Origin: Pseudomonadales bacterium
GTDB taxonomy: Bacteria > Pseudomonadota > Gammaproteobacteria > Pseudomonadales > Azotimanducaceae
DNA length: 64,000 bases
Direction of reading: 5' to 3'
NCBI GenBank assembly: GCA_041395945.1
Contig: JAWKZN010000001.1
Span: forward strand, 2,914,001 to 2,978,000
The position numbers and the translations under genes were made by a program. The notes beneath the pieces are model-generated. The model saw nothing but the letters and a program-made list of their open reading frames with translations. It searched no databases and had not been told where the DNA came from. Position 1 is the stretch's first letter. The number at the start of each line of letters is the position of its first letter. This document shows positions 1-7,928 of this stretch, piece after piece.

Positions 1-234
1 GAGTTGCGGCGCCAGCTGGTGTCCTTCATCCAGCAGCTGCGCGAGCTGGATCTGAAAAAGGTGCCCGCGATCTCTGAAACCATCGACTGGGCCCGCACCC
101 TGCTGCTGCTGCACAGCGAAACCCTCGACCCTCAGCTCGTGCGCGACACGCTGAATGTGATCCTGAAGTTCCAGGAAGACATCGAGAACGTGGATGCGGA
201 GATCAGCACTCTGACCAGCAAGGCACTCAAGTAG
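1..234 (+). CDS. MoxR-family AAA+ ATPase, C-terminal end (5' cut by window)
   Basis: Only the last 77 residues are inside the window, and the frame is open at base 1. They look like the C-terminal helical lid of MoxR-type AAA+ ATPases: a FIQQLRELDLKKVPAISET stretch followed by a helix ending KFQEDIENVD. The Walker motifs lie upstream of the window. MoxR ATPases are chaperone-like and usually work with a VWA partner, and the next gene, 12 bases on, is such a partner. The family is inferred from the tail and that neighbour. Confidence 0.8.
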   Translation, partial: ELRRQLVSFIQQLRELDLKKVPAISETIDWARTLLLLHSETLDPQLVRDTLNVILKFQEDIENVDAEISTLTSKALK

Positions 235-246
235 CGGGCTGTCTGC

Positions 247-1734
247 GTGGATCGCACCCTCACCAGCTTCATCCGGGCACTGCGCAACGCCGAAGTCAGG
301 GTTTCCACAGCCGAAACTCTCGATGCCTTCAATGCGGTGGAGCTGGTCGGTTACGAGGACCGGGCCTTTCTGAAACGCTCCCTGTCCCTTGTGCTGCCGA
401 AAACCCAGGACGAAAAAGAGGCCTTCGAGAACTGCTTCGACCAGTTCTTCAGCTTCAAGGACGTGCGCGGCGCCCGGGGTGACGGATCCCGGGACGGCGA
501 AGGGGAAGAGGAAGACGGTGAAGGGGGCGGCGAGGGCGAAGGTGGCGGCGCCGGTGGTGAAGAACAGCGCAGCAAAGGGCCCAAGGGCAAAGGCAAGTCG
601 AAGAAAAAGAAAGGCGCCATCGGCGAAGAGGAAGAGGAACCCGATCTCGGCCCAGGTAAAACCAGTGAAGCGACTTCGCCCCTGGGCCAGCTGCTGATGC
701 AGAATTCCCGGGTCGAACTGACCGTGGCCATGTCCGCCGCAGGCGAGGCGGTCGATCTCCAGGAAATCCAGGTCTTCACCCAGAAGGGGCTTTTTACCCG
801 TCGCATCATGGAAGAGATGGGACTGGGCGAACTCAACCGCGAAATCAGCGACACCCGGGACAGCCGCGCGATCGCCGACCGACGCCTCTCCCAGGAGCTG
901 CGCCGGCGCCGCGACTGGTTGCGGGAGCAGGTCCGGGATTACGTGGAGCAGCAGTTCATGCTGCATGCGGATGCCGGTGGCAAACGCCTCAGAGAAGAGC
1001 TGCTGCGCAAGGTGAAGCTCTCCAACATCGAGCAGCGTAACTTCCGCCTGGTCCAGGAAATCGTTTTCCGCATGGCGAAGAAGCTCACCACCATGCACTC
1101 CCGGCGTAAAAAGGTATTCAAGCGCGGCGCGCTCAACATCTCCCGCACCCTGCGCCACAACATGAGCTACGACGGCGCGATCTTCAATCTGCACTGGAAA
1201 TCGGTGAAGATCGACCGGCCCAAGGTTTTTGCAATCTGCGACGTTTCGGGATCTGTGGCCAACTACGCGCGCTTCATGCTGATGTTTCTCTACAGCCTCG
1301 AAGAAGTAATGCCCAAGGTCCGCTCTTTCGCTTTCAGCTCGGACCTGGCCGAAGTCACCGAACTCTTCGATCGCAACAAGCTCGAAGACGCCATCGCCAA
1401 AACCCTGCGCGACTATGCGGGAGGCTCCACCGACTATGGTCAAGCCCTGTCCGATTTCAAAAAGCAGTGTCTGGATCAGGTGGACAACCGCACCACCGTG
1501 ATCATTCTGGGAGATGCGCGCAACAACTACGGTGAAGCGCGTACAGAGATCATGAAGGAGATCTACGACCGCTGTAAGCGCCTGATCTGGCTCAATCCGG
1601 AGGCTCGAACTTCCTGGAACGTGGGCGATTCGGAAATGCGCAAATACGGCGCCTACTGTCACCAGGTGGAAGAGTGCAACAGCCTGATGCACCTGGAGCG
1701 CATCGTCGGCAATCTGCTCAGGGTCGTCCAGTAG
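247..1734 (+). CDS. VWA-domain protein, CoxE-like partner of MoxR
   Basis: 495 residues, GTG start 12 bases after the MoxR stop. Residues about 75-140 form a low-complexity Gly/Glu/Lys linker. A helical region follows, then a C-terminal von Willebrand A domain. Its metal site (MIDAS) is visible: DVSGS near residue 332, a Thr in GGSTDYG and an Asp in ILGDARNN. CoxE/YehP-type VWA proteins pair with MoxR ATPases to mature or remodel other proteins. There is no signal peptide, so it should be cytoplasmic. Its stop overlaps the start of the peptide-binding protein (TAGTG), which ties the chaperone pair to the transporter operon. The client protein is unknown. Confidence 0.85.
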   Translation: MDRTLTSFIRALRNAEVRVSTAETLDAFNAVELVGYEDRAFLKRSLSLVLPKTQDEKEAFENCFDQFFSFKDVRGARGDGSRDGEGEEEDGEGGGEGEGGGAGGEEQRSKGPKGKGKSKKKKGAIGEEEEEPDLGPGKTSEATSPLGQLLMQNSRVELTVAMSAAGEAVDLQEIQVFTQKGLFTRRIMEEMGLGELNREISDTRDSRAIADRRLSQELRRRRDWLREQVRDYVEQQFMLHADAGGKRLREELLRKVKLSNIEQRNFRLVQEIVFRMAKKLTTMHSRRKKVFKRGALNISRTLRHNMSYDGAIFNLHWKSVKIDRPKVFAICDVSGSVANYARFMLMFLYSLEEVMPKVRSFAFSSDLAEVTELFDRNKLEDAIAKTLRDYAGGSTDYGQALSDFKKQCLDQVDNRTTVIILGDARNNYGEARTEIMKEIYDRCKRLIWLNPEARTSWNVGDSEMRKYGAYCHQVEECNSLMHLERIVGNLLRVVQ

Positions 1735-3443
1735 TGGCGACAAGTCCCGGAGCAGATCCGGCAGTCTCGGAAGACGCTTTCAATAGAGCCGCCGGCCGCC
1801 AGCTGCTGCTGTTCGCCGCGCTCGCCATCGGTGGTATCGCATTGCTCATGCTGGGTCTGTCCTGGGCATCGAGCCTTACCGGCAGCGCTTCGGGCAATGC
1901 GGATGCCGCCGACCCGCGCACGTCCACGGTAACCGCCTTCCTCCGCGAAGAGCCACCTCAGCTGGACAGTTCCCGTGCCACCGATCAGGTCAGCGGCATG
2001 GTGCTCGGCCATGTGATCGAGGGTCTGCTGCGCCACGACGAAAACAATCAGCTCGCCCCCGGGGTTGCCGAACGCTGGGAGATCACCGCCGGAGGTGCCA
2101 CTTTCTGGCTGAGGGAAAACGCGAAATGGAGCGACGGGAAGCCCGTTACCGCCCATGATTTCGTGTTTGCATGGCGGCTGGCGGTGGATCCGAAAACTGC
2201 GTCGGAATACGCCTACATTCTGTACCCGCTCAAAAACGGCGAAGCCATCAATAACGGTGAGTTGCCCCTTGAGGCGCTGGGCGCGGTGGCCGTCGACGAC
2301 CGCACCCTGTCTGTTACCTTCGAGCAGCCAATCGCCTACTTCGAAAAACTGGCCGCCTTCTCCACCTACTATCCCATCCGGGAAGACTTCTTCCGCTCGA
2401 CCAACGGCGCCTATGGTGCGGACGCAGACACCCTGCTCTACAACGGCCCCTACTCGATATCCCGCTGGGTGCACGGCGCCAGTCTGCGGATGGAGCGCAA
2501 TCCCCACTACTGGAATCCGGACCGCTCCACGGTCCAGACCCTGGACTTTGCCTACATCACCTCCGACGCCAACGCGACCCTGAATCTCTTCAAAGACGGC
2601 AAGATCGCCTATGCGACCCTGCTCGCGGAAAACCTCAATGAAGCCATGGTGCAGCGCTGGCAAATCAACCGCTTCATGGATGGCGGGGTGTTCTATATCG
2701 AGTTCAACCATCGCGAGGGCCGCCTCACCGGTAATCACAATCTGCGCCGGGCCATGCAACTGGCAAACGATTCCGCCGAGCTTGTCTACAAGGTCACCAA
2801 ACTGCCCGGCTATCTGCCGGGTGAAACCCTGTTTCCGGTCTGGCTCAAAGGCGTGAACGGATTCTTCCGGGAAGAGTATCCGGCGTCCCAGCCCGCCTTT
2901 GACCCTGCTGCCGCCCGCCGGCATCTGGAACTGGCCAAAGCGGAACTGGGATTGAAAGCAATTCCCCCCCTGGTGCTGCTCTCCGGCGACAACCCGGTCT
3001 CCAACATACAGGCCGAGTACTACCAGCAGGTGTTCCGCAAACACCTCGGCATCGAGCTGAAGATCGACAAACAGATCTTCAAGCAGCGTCTCGCCAAGAT
3101 GCTGGCCGGCGACTTCGACCTGGTGCTCGCCGGCTGGGGACCCGACTACGACGATCCGCTCACCTTCGGCGATCTCTTCTCCTCCTGGAACATGAACAAT
3201 CGCGGTCGCTACAACAATCCCGCCCTCGATGCCCAGGTGCGTATCGCCCAGCGCTCACAGGACCCCCGCACCCGGATGGACGCCTTCGGGGAGATTCAGA
3301 AAATTCTGATCGACGACGCGGTCATCCTGCCCAACTACGAGCGCGGCGTGGTCTATGTGACCCACCCGGGCATCAGCGGCCTGGTGCGTCGTGCTGTGGG
3401 CCCGGACCCGGACTTCACCAACATCCGCTTCAAGGGGAACTAG
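1734..3443 (+). CDS. Peptide ABC transporter substrate-binding protein (OppA/DppA family)
   Basis: 569 residues from a GTG at 1734 that overlaps the upstream TAG; an in-frame upstream start would lie inside the VWA gene. Residues about 15-35 are one hydrophobic segment (LLLFAALAIGGIALLMLG). No lipobox cysteine follows, so the protein is probably membrane-anchored or cleaved, not a lipoprotein. The rest is SBP_bac_5: an APGVAERWE motif, WSDGKPVTAHDFVFAWR, and a closing region with DLVLAGWGPDYDDP. It captures oligopeptides in the periplasm and passes them to the permeases encoded just downstream. Substrate specificity cannot be read from the sequence. Confidence 0.93.
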   Translation: MATSPGADPAVSEDAFNRAAGRQLLLFAALAIGGIALLMLGLSWASSLTGSASGNADAADPRTSTVTAFLREEPPQLDSSRATDQVSGMVLGHVIEGLLRHDENNQLAPGVAERWEITAGGATFWLRENAKWSDGKPVTAHDFVFAWRLAVDPKTASEYAYILYPLKNGEAINNGELPLEALGAVAVDDRTLSVTFEQPIAYFEKLAAFSTYYPIREDFFRSTNGAYGADADTLLYNGPYSISRWVHGASLRMERNPHYWNPDRSTVQTLDFAYITSDANATLNLFKDGKIAYATLLAENLNEAMVQRWQINRFMDGGVFYIEFNHREGRLTGNHNLRRAMQLANDSAELVYKVTKLPGYLPGETLFPVWLKGVNGFFREEYPASQPAFDPAAARRHLELAKAELGLKAIPPLVLLSGDNPVSNIQAEYYQQVFRKHLGIELKIDKQIFKQRLAKMLAGDFDLVLAGWGPDYDDPLTFGDLFSSWNMNNRGRYNNPALDAQVRIAQRSQDPRTRMDAFGEIQKILIDDAVILPNYERGVVYVTHPGISGLVRRAVGPDPDFTNIRFKGN

Positions 3444-3447
3444 AAGC

Positions 3448-4380
3448 GTGTGGCGTTATTCCGTAAAGCGGCTGGTGCAGGGGGTGATCACGGTCTGGTT
3501 CATCGCGACCGCCACCTTCTTTGCGATGCACAACGTGCCCGGCGATCCCCTGGTGAATGATCGCGCGGTCACCGCCGAGATCCGCGCAAACCTCGAAGCC
3601 AAATACGGACTCAACAAGCCCATCCACGAGCAGTACCTCATCTACATGGGCAACATCCTCAAAGGTGACTTCGGTATCTCCTTCACCCAGAAGAACCGAC
3701 AGGTCAATGACATCATCCGCGAGCATTTCCCCATCTCTGCCATTCTCGGCATCCTCGCCGTGGTGTTCGCCGGGCTCGGTGGCGTGCTCTGGGGCGCACT
3801 GACTGCCCTGTACCGCAACAAGCTGCCGGACTTCATCATCATGTTTCTGGTGATTCTCGGCATCTCGGTACCGAGCTTCGTGGTGGCCGCGCTGAGCCAG
3901 CTGACCCTGGTGAATCTGAACAATCTGTTCGGCTATTCGGTGTTGCCGGTGGCGGGCTGGGGCTCCATCTGGCACATGCTGGTGCCTGCCATGGTGCTCG
4001 GACTGGGCACCATGGCCTATCTCACCCGGCTCATGCGCTCTTCCATGCTGGAAATCGTGAGCGCTGATTTCATCCGCACCGCCAAGGCCAAAGGTCTGCC
4101 CGCCACCCGGATTTTCACCCGGCACCAGTTGCGCAACGCGGTGCTGCCGGTGATTACCGTGCTGGGCCCCTCCATTGCGGCCATCACCACCGGCGGTTTC
4201 GTGGTGGAACTGGTCTTCGCGATTCCCGGCCTCGGCCGCTACTTCGTGCAGGCCGTGCAGCAGCTCGACTACACGGTGATCATGGGCACAACCGTGTTCT
4301 ACGGCGCTTTTCTGGTGTTCATGGTGATCGTGGTTGACCTGCTGTATGGGCTGATCGATCCCAGGGTGAGGCTCGACTGA
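3448..4380 (+). CDS. Peptide ABC transporter permease, OppB/DppB type
   Basis: 310 residues. I chose the GTG at 3448, five bases after the binding-protein stop, because it gives the usual N-terminus (WRYSVKRLVQGVITVWFI). Six membrane segments are expected. A periplasmic loop follows TM1, beginning NVPGDPL and containing KYGLNKPIHEQY. The cytoplasmic EAA coupling loop (SADFIRTAKAKGLP) contacts the ATPases. Length is normal for the family. It is the first of two permeases forming the inner-membrane channel. Confidence 0.95.
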   Translation: MWRYSVKRLVQGVITVWFIATATFFAMHNVPGDPLVNDRAVTAEIRANLEAKYGLNKPIHEQYLIYMGNILKGDFGISFTQKNRQVNDIIREHFPISAILGILAVVFAGLGGVLWGALTALYRNKLPDFIIMFLVILGISVPSFVVAALSQLTLVNLNNLFGYSVLPVAGWGSIWHMLVPAMVLGLGTMAYLTRLMRSSMLEIVSADFIRTAKAKGLPATRIFTRHQLRNAVLPVITVLGPSIAAITTGGFVVELVFAIPGLGRYFVQAVQQLDYTVIMGTTVFYGAFLVFMVIVVDLLYGLIDPRVRLD

Positions 4381-4382
4381 GC

Positions 4383-5756
4383 ATGTCTGAACTCACCACA
4401 CTGGGTCCGGCCGATTTTCAGCCCCTGCATCACGATGAACGTGCGCGCACCGGCTCGCGACCTTCCCAGTCTTACTGGCAGGATGCCTGGCGTCGATTGA
4501 AGTCCAACACCCGGGCGCTTGTGTCGCTGTATATCGTGGGCGGGCTGCTGGCCTTCACGATTCTCGGCCCGGTGTTCTGGCGCGTGGATCCTGCCGCTCA
4601 GGATGTGGATCAGATCAGCCTGCCGCCGGGCGCTGACCGAAGCGCCCGCATCGTCGCACCCCATCGCCCCTGGGACGGTACATCGCTGTTGCCTGACACA
4701 CCCGGCTTGCGGCTTGCCGAGACCGCCACCAACGAAGGCGTGCGGCTGCTCTGGGAGCCGGTGCAGGGTGCCACCAGCTATCACATTTACCGGAGTCTGT
4801 TCCCGGTCGGCACAGATCGGGCTCTCGGCCTGCCGCTGATGGAAAACTTCGGGACGGATAACACCCGCTTCGAAGACAGACTGGATCTCACCCCCAGGAC
4901 CTATCACTACTCGGTGATCGCCTACGCTGCTGGCGGAACCGAAGTCGGTTTCGAAACCCTGGAAGTACAGGTGAAGCGGGTCATCACCCTCGAGCAGGCC
5001 CGGGAAGCCGGACTGGTCGCTCCCGACGAGACGGTGAACCTGGGGGATGAAGTCTTCCTCGCCATTCATCCGCTGGGCACCGACTATCTGGGACGCGATC
5101 TGCTCGCCCGACTGATGCATGGCGCCCGGGTGTCGCTGTTCATCGGCATTGTCGCGCCCTTCCTCTACGTGCTCTTCGGCGTGGTCTACGGCAGTGCGGC
5201 TGGCTTCATCGGCGGACGCTTCGACTCGGTGCTCATGCGTTTCGCCGACTTCGTGGTCGCCCTGCCTTTCCTGCTCTTCATGATTCTCTTCAAGATCGCC
5301 TTCGGTATCGGGCCGGGTGAATCCGGCATCCTGCCACTGCTGGTCGCACTCGTGCTGCTGTCCTGGCCTGCCACCTCCCGGCTGGTACGCGGTCAGATCC
5401 TGCAGATCCGCGAAGAAGGCTACATCGGGGCCTCCCGGCTGCTGGGCGCACGCCGCAGCTACCTGGTGCTGCGGCACATGATCCCCAACACCATGGGCGT
5501 GATTCTGGTTACCCTCACCTTTGCAGTGCCCAGCGCGATTTTTACCGAAGCCTTCCTGTCTTTCATTGGTATGGGCGTCGCACCACCCACACCTTCCTGG
5601 GGCAGCATGTGCAACGAAGGCATCAAGACCATGCTCACCACGCCTCATGAACTGATCTTCCCCGCACTTGCGATCAGCATCACCGTGCTCGCCTTCAACC
5701 TGCTCGGTGACGGTCTGCGGGATGCACTGGACGCCCGGATGCGGTCTACAGAATGA
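4383..5756 (+). CDS. Peptide ABC transporter permease, OppC/DppC type, with FN3-like insert
   Basis: 457 residues, far longer than the roughly 300 usual for OppC. TM1 lies at about 45-66. The conserved HPLGTDYLGRDLLARL, which normally follows TM1 closely, begins only at residue 229. Between them, residues about 107-197 read as a fibronectin type III-like beta sandwich: GVRLLWEPVQGATSYHIYR early, then TYHYSVIAYAAGGTEVGFE. In OppC topology this loop is periplasmic, so the extra domain would sit beside the binding protein. The rest is normal: further membrane helices and the EAA loop (EEGYIGASRLLGARRSY). The start lies two bases after the oppB stop, and the stop overlaps the next ATG. The insert has the same base composition and no frameshift. 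Confidence 0.93.
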   Translation: MSELTTLGPADFQPLHHDERARTGSRPSQSYWQDAWRRLKSNTRALVSLYIVGGLLAFTILGPVFWRVDPAAQDVDQISLPPGADRSARIVAPHRPWDGTSLLPDTPGLRLAETATNEGVRLLWEPVQGATSYHIYRSLFPVGTDRALGLPLMENFGTDNTRFEDRLDLTPRTYHYSVIAYAAGGTEVGFETLEVQVKRVITLEQAREAGLVAPDETVNLGDEVFLAIHPLGTDYLGRDLLARLMHGARVSLFIGIVAPFLYVLFGVVYGSAAGFIGGRFDSVLMRFADFVVALPFLLFMILFKIAFGIGPGESGILPLLVALVLLSWPATSRLVRGQILQIREEGYIGASRLLGARRSYLVLRHMIPNTMGVILVTLTFAVPSAIFTEAFLSFIGMGVAPPTPSWGSMCNEGIKTMLTTPHELIFPALAISITVLAFNLLGDGLRDALDARMRSTE

Positions 5757-6817
5757 GTGAAGCGATGAAAAACCCGCTGCTGGAAGTCGACAATCTGCGG
5801 GTCGAGTTTTCAACCTATGGCGGCATCGTGCAGGCCGTGCGCGGTGTGAGCTTCCGGGTCGGGGCGGGGGAAACCCTCGCCATCGTCGGCGAATCCGGCT
5901 GCGGCAAGAGTGTCACCGTGCAGAGCATGATGGGACTGATCCCCATGCCACCGGGGCGCATCACCGAAGGCCGCGCACGACTGCGTGGCACAGACATCCT
6001 CGGCCGCAAGTCCATCGACGGCAAGGACATCCGCGGACGGGAGATCGGCATGATCTTTCAGGATCCGATGACCTCACTCAACCCGACCATGAGCATCGGT
6101 GCCCAGATCGCAGAGCCGCTGGAAGTACACAAAGGCTACTCGCGCAAACGGGCACTGGCCCGGGCGGTGGAGCTCCTGGAAATGACCCGGATTCCGGAAG
6201 CCGCCAAGCGCGCGAAGCAGTATCCGTTTGAGTTTTCCGGCGGCATGCTGCAGCGGGCCATGATCGCCATGGCGATTTCCTGCGGGCCAGCCATCCTCAT
6301 CGCCGACGAGCCCACCACCGCACTGGATGTGACCATCCAGGCCCAGATCCTCGACCTGCTGCGCGATCTGCAGCGGGAGACGGGCATGGCCATCGTGCTG
6401 ATCACCCACGATCTCGGTGTGGTGGCGCGCATGGCAGACGAGGTGCTGGTGATGTACGCCGGGCAGATCGTCGAGCGCGGCACGGTAGACGACGTGTTCT
6501 ACCGTTCTGCACACCCCTACACCCTGGGCCTGCGCCACGCGATGCCCAGCAACGACCCTGCCGGCGATCATGTGCTCAAGCCGATCGATGGCAGCCCGCC
6601 CGATCTGTTTCATCCCCCCGCGGGGTGCGGTTACTTCGCGCGATGTCCGCACGCGATGCGGGTCTGCGAAAACCGGGATCCAGGCGCCTTTACCATCGGT
6701 GAACGCCACAGCAGCCGCTGCTGGTTACACCATGAATCCGCGCCACAGAGGGTCTCCGAACTCTACTACCCGACGCCAGCTCCAGGTCCAGATCCAGGTC
6801 CGGAGACACTGGCATGA
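5753..6817 (+). CDS. Peptide ABC transporter ATP-binding protein, OppD/DppD type
   Basis: 354 residues, ATG overlapping the permease stop by four bases. ABC motifs are complete: Walker A GESGCGKS at residues 46-53, Q-loop near QDPMTSLNP, signature FSGGMLQRAMIA, Walker B ILIADEPTTALD, and the H-loop in LITHDLGVV. The C-terminal oligo_HPY region with CGYFARCPHAMRVC is typical of OppD/DppD and may hold an Fe-S or metal site. It pairs with the next ATPase to drive import. Confidence 0.96.
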   Translation: MSEAMKNPLLEVDNLRVEFSTYGGIVQAVRGVSFRVGAGETLAIVGESGCGKSVTVQSMMGLIPMPPGRITEGRARLRGTDILGRKSIDGKDIRGREIGMIFQDPMTSLNPTMSIGAQIAEPLEVHKGYSRKRALARAVELLEMTRIPEAAKRAKQYPFEFSGGMLQRAMIAMAISCGPAILIADEPTTALDVTIQAQILDLLRDLQRETGMAIVLITHDLGVVARMADEVLVMYAGQIVERGTVDDVFYRSAHPYTLGLRHAMPSNDPAGDHVLKPIDGSPPDLFHPPAGCGYFARCPHAMRVCENRDPGAFTIGERHSSRCWLHHESAPQRVSELYYPTPAPGPDPGPETLA

Positions 6818-7791
6818 GTGACGTGCTGCTCGAAACCATCGAACTCACCAAACACTTTCCCCTGGGCCGGGGTCAGACCGTGCACGCGCTCGACGGTGTC
6901 AGTCTGCAGATCGCACCCCGGGAGATTGTCGGTCTGGTGGGCGAGAGCGGATCGGGCAAGTCCACCTATGGCAAAGCCCTGATCGGCCTGCACGATAAAA
7001 CCTCGGGCGATGTGATTTTCAAAGGCGAACGTCTGCCGCGGAAGTATCGACCCCAGGATTTTCAGCGCCATGCCGCCAGCATGCAGATGATCTTTCAGGA
7101 TCCCTACTCCTCGCTCAATCCACGCATGACCATCGGTGAGATCATCGGTGAAGGTCTGCGACTGCACACCCGGTTGAGCGCGGTCGAAATCCGCGAGCGG
7201 GTTGCCAGCTGGCTCGAGCGTGTGGGACTCAACGCGGATCACATGTCCCGCTATCCCCATGAGTTTTCCGGCGGCCAGCGTCAGCGTATCGGCATTGCCC
7301 GGGCGCTGATCATGGAGCCGGAATTCATCGTCTGCGACGAACCCATTTCCGCACTGGATGTCTCAGTGCAGGCCCAGGTGGTGAACCTGCTCGATGACCT
7401 GAAGCGTTCGATGGGACTGACGATGCTGTTCATCGCACATGACCTGTCCATGGTGCGCTATGTCAGCGATCGCATGGCGGTGATGTATCTCGGCACCCTG
7501 GTGGAAGTCGGTCCGGCCAACGACGTATTTTTCCGGCCGAAGCATCCCTATACGGACATTCTGGTGCATTCGAATCCCGAGCCGGATCCGGAATCCGAGC
7601 GCAAGCGCGCCTCCACCACCATCCGCGGGGAAATCCCCAGCCCGGTGAACGTGAAACCCGGCTGCCGGTTTGCCGGACGGTGTCCGAAGGTGATGGATGT
7701 GTGCCGCGCCACCACGCCGGTGCTGATTCCGCTGAAAGATGCGGAGTCGCCAGCCCAGACCCGCATGGTTGCCTGCCACCTGTATTCCTGA
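6814..7791 (+). CDS. Peptide ABC transporter ATP-binding protein, OppF/DppF type
   Basis: 325 residues, ATG overlapping the oppD-type stop by four bases. Walker A GESGSGKST at 43-51, signature FSGGQRQRIGIARAL, Walker B FIVCDEPISALD, H-loop FIAHDLSMV, and the C-terminal CRFAGRCPKVMDVC oligo_HPY motif. Last gene of the operon; a strong stem-loop follows about 70 bases on. The other half of the ATPase heterodimer is encoded immediately upstream. Confidence 0.96.
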   Translation: MSDVLLETIELTKHFPLGRGQTVHALDGVSLQIAPREIVGLVGESGSGKSTYGKALIGLHDKTSGDVIFKGERLPRKYRPQDFQRHAASMQMIFQDPYSSLNPRMTIGEIIGEGLRLHTRLSAVEIRERVASWLERVGLNADHMSRYPHEFSGGQRQRIGIARALIMEPEFIVCDEPISALDVSVQAQVVNLLDDLKRSMGLTMLFIAHDLSMVRYVSDRMAVMYLGTLVEVGPANDVFFRPKHPYTDILVHSNPEPDPESERKRASTTIRGEIPSPVNVKPGCRFAGRCPKVMDVCRATTPVLIPLKDAESPAQTRMVACHLYS

Positions 7792-7862
7792 AGCCCGCGT
7801 GCGTCGTCAGTCACACCGACAGAATGTTCACCCACGCACGAACGGCATTTTTCAGCCAAAGA

Positions 7863-7887
7863 AAAGGGGCGCACTGAGCGCCCCTTT
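7863..7887. terminator. Bidirectional rho-independent terminator
   Basis: A ten-base-pair stem (AAAGGGGCGC against GCGCCCCTTT) with a five-base loop. Read forward it ends in TTTCACTTT; read in reverse it ends in TTTTCTTT. It sits between the converging importer operon and the TonB receptor and should stop both. Confidence 0.85.
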
Positions 7888-7901
7888 CACTTTCGCACTG
7901 C

Positions 7902-7919
7902 CGGCAACTCAAGTTGCCG
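7902..7919 (-). terminator. Second stem-loop 3' of the TonB receptor
   Basis: Perfect eight-base stem CGGCAACT/AGTTGCCG with a two-base loop, about ten bases past the receptor stop on the reverse strand. There is no T-run of its own; it probably protects the 3' end or acts together with the stronger stem-loop at 7863-7887. Confidence 0.45.
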
Positions 7920-7928
7920 AAGTGTGGA

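Noticed and set aside
1734..3443. Lipoprotein signal on the peptide-binding protein.
   Set aside because: No cysteine follows the hydrophobic segment.
1659..5813. Long reverse-strand open frames opposite the importer genes (over 450 codons).
   Set aside because: They mirror the forward genes, are His/Gln/Gly-rich, and match no family; typical of GC-rich antisense frames.
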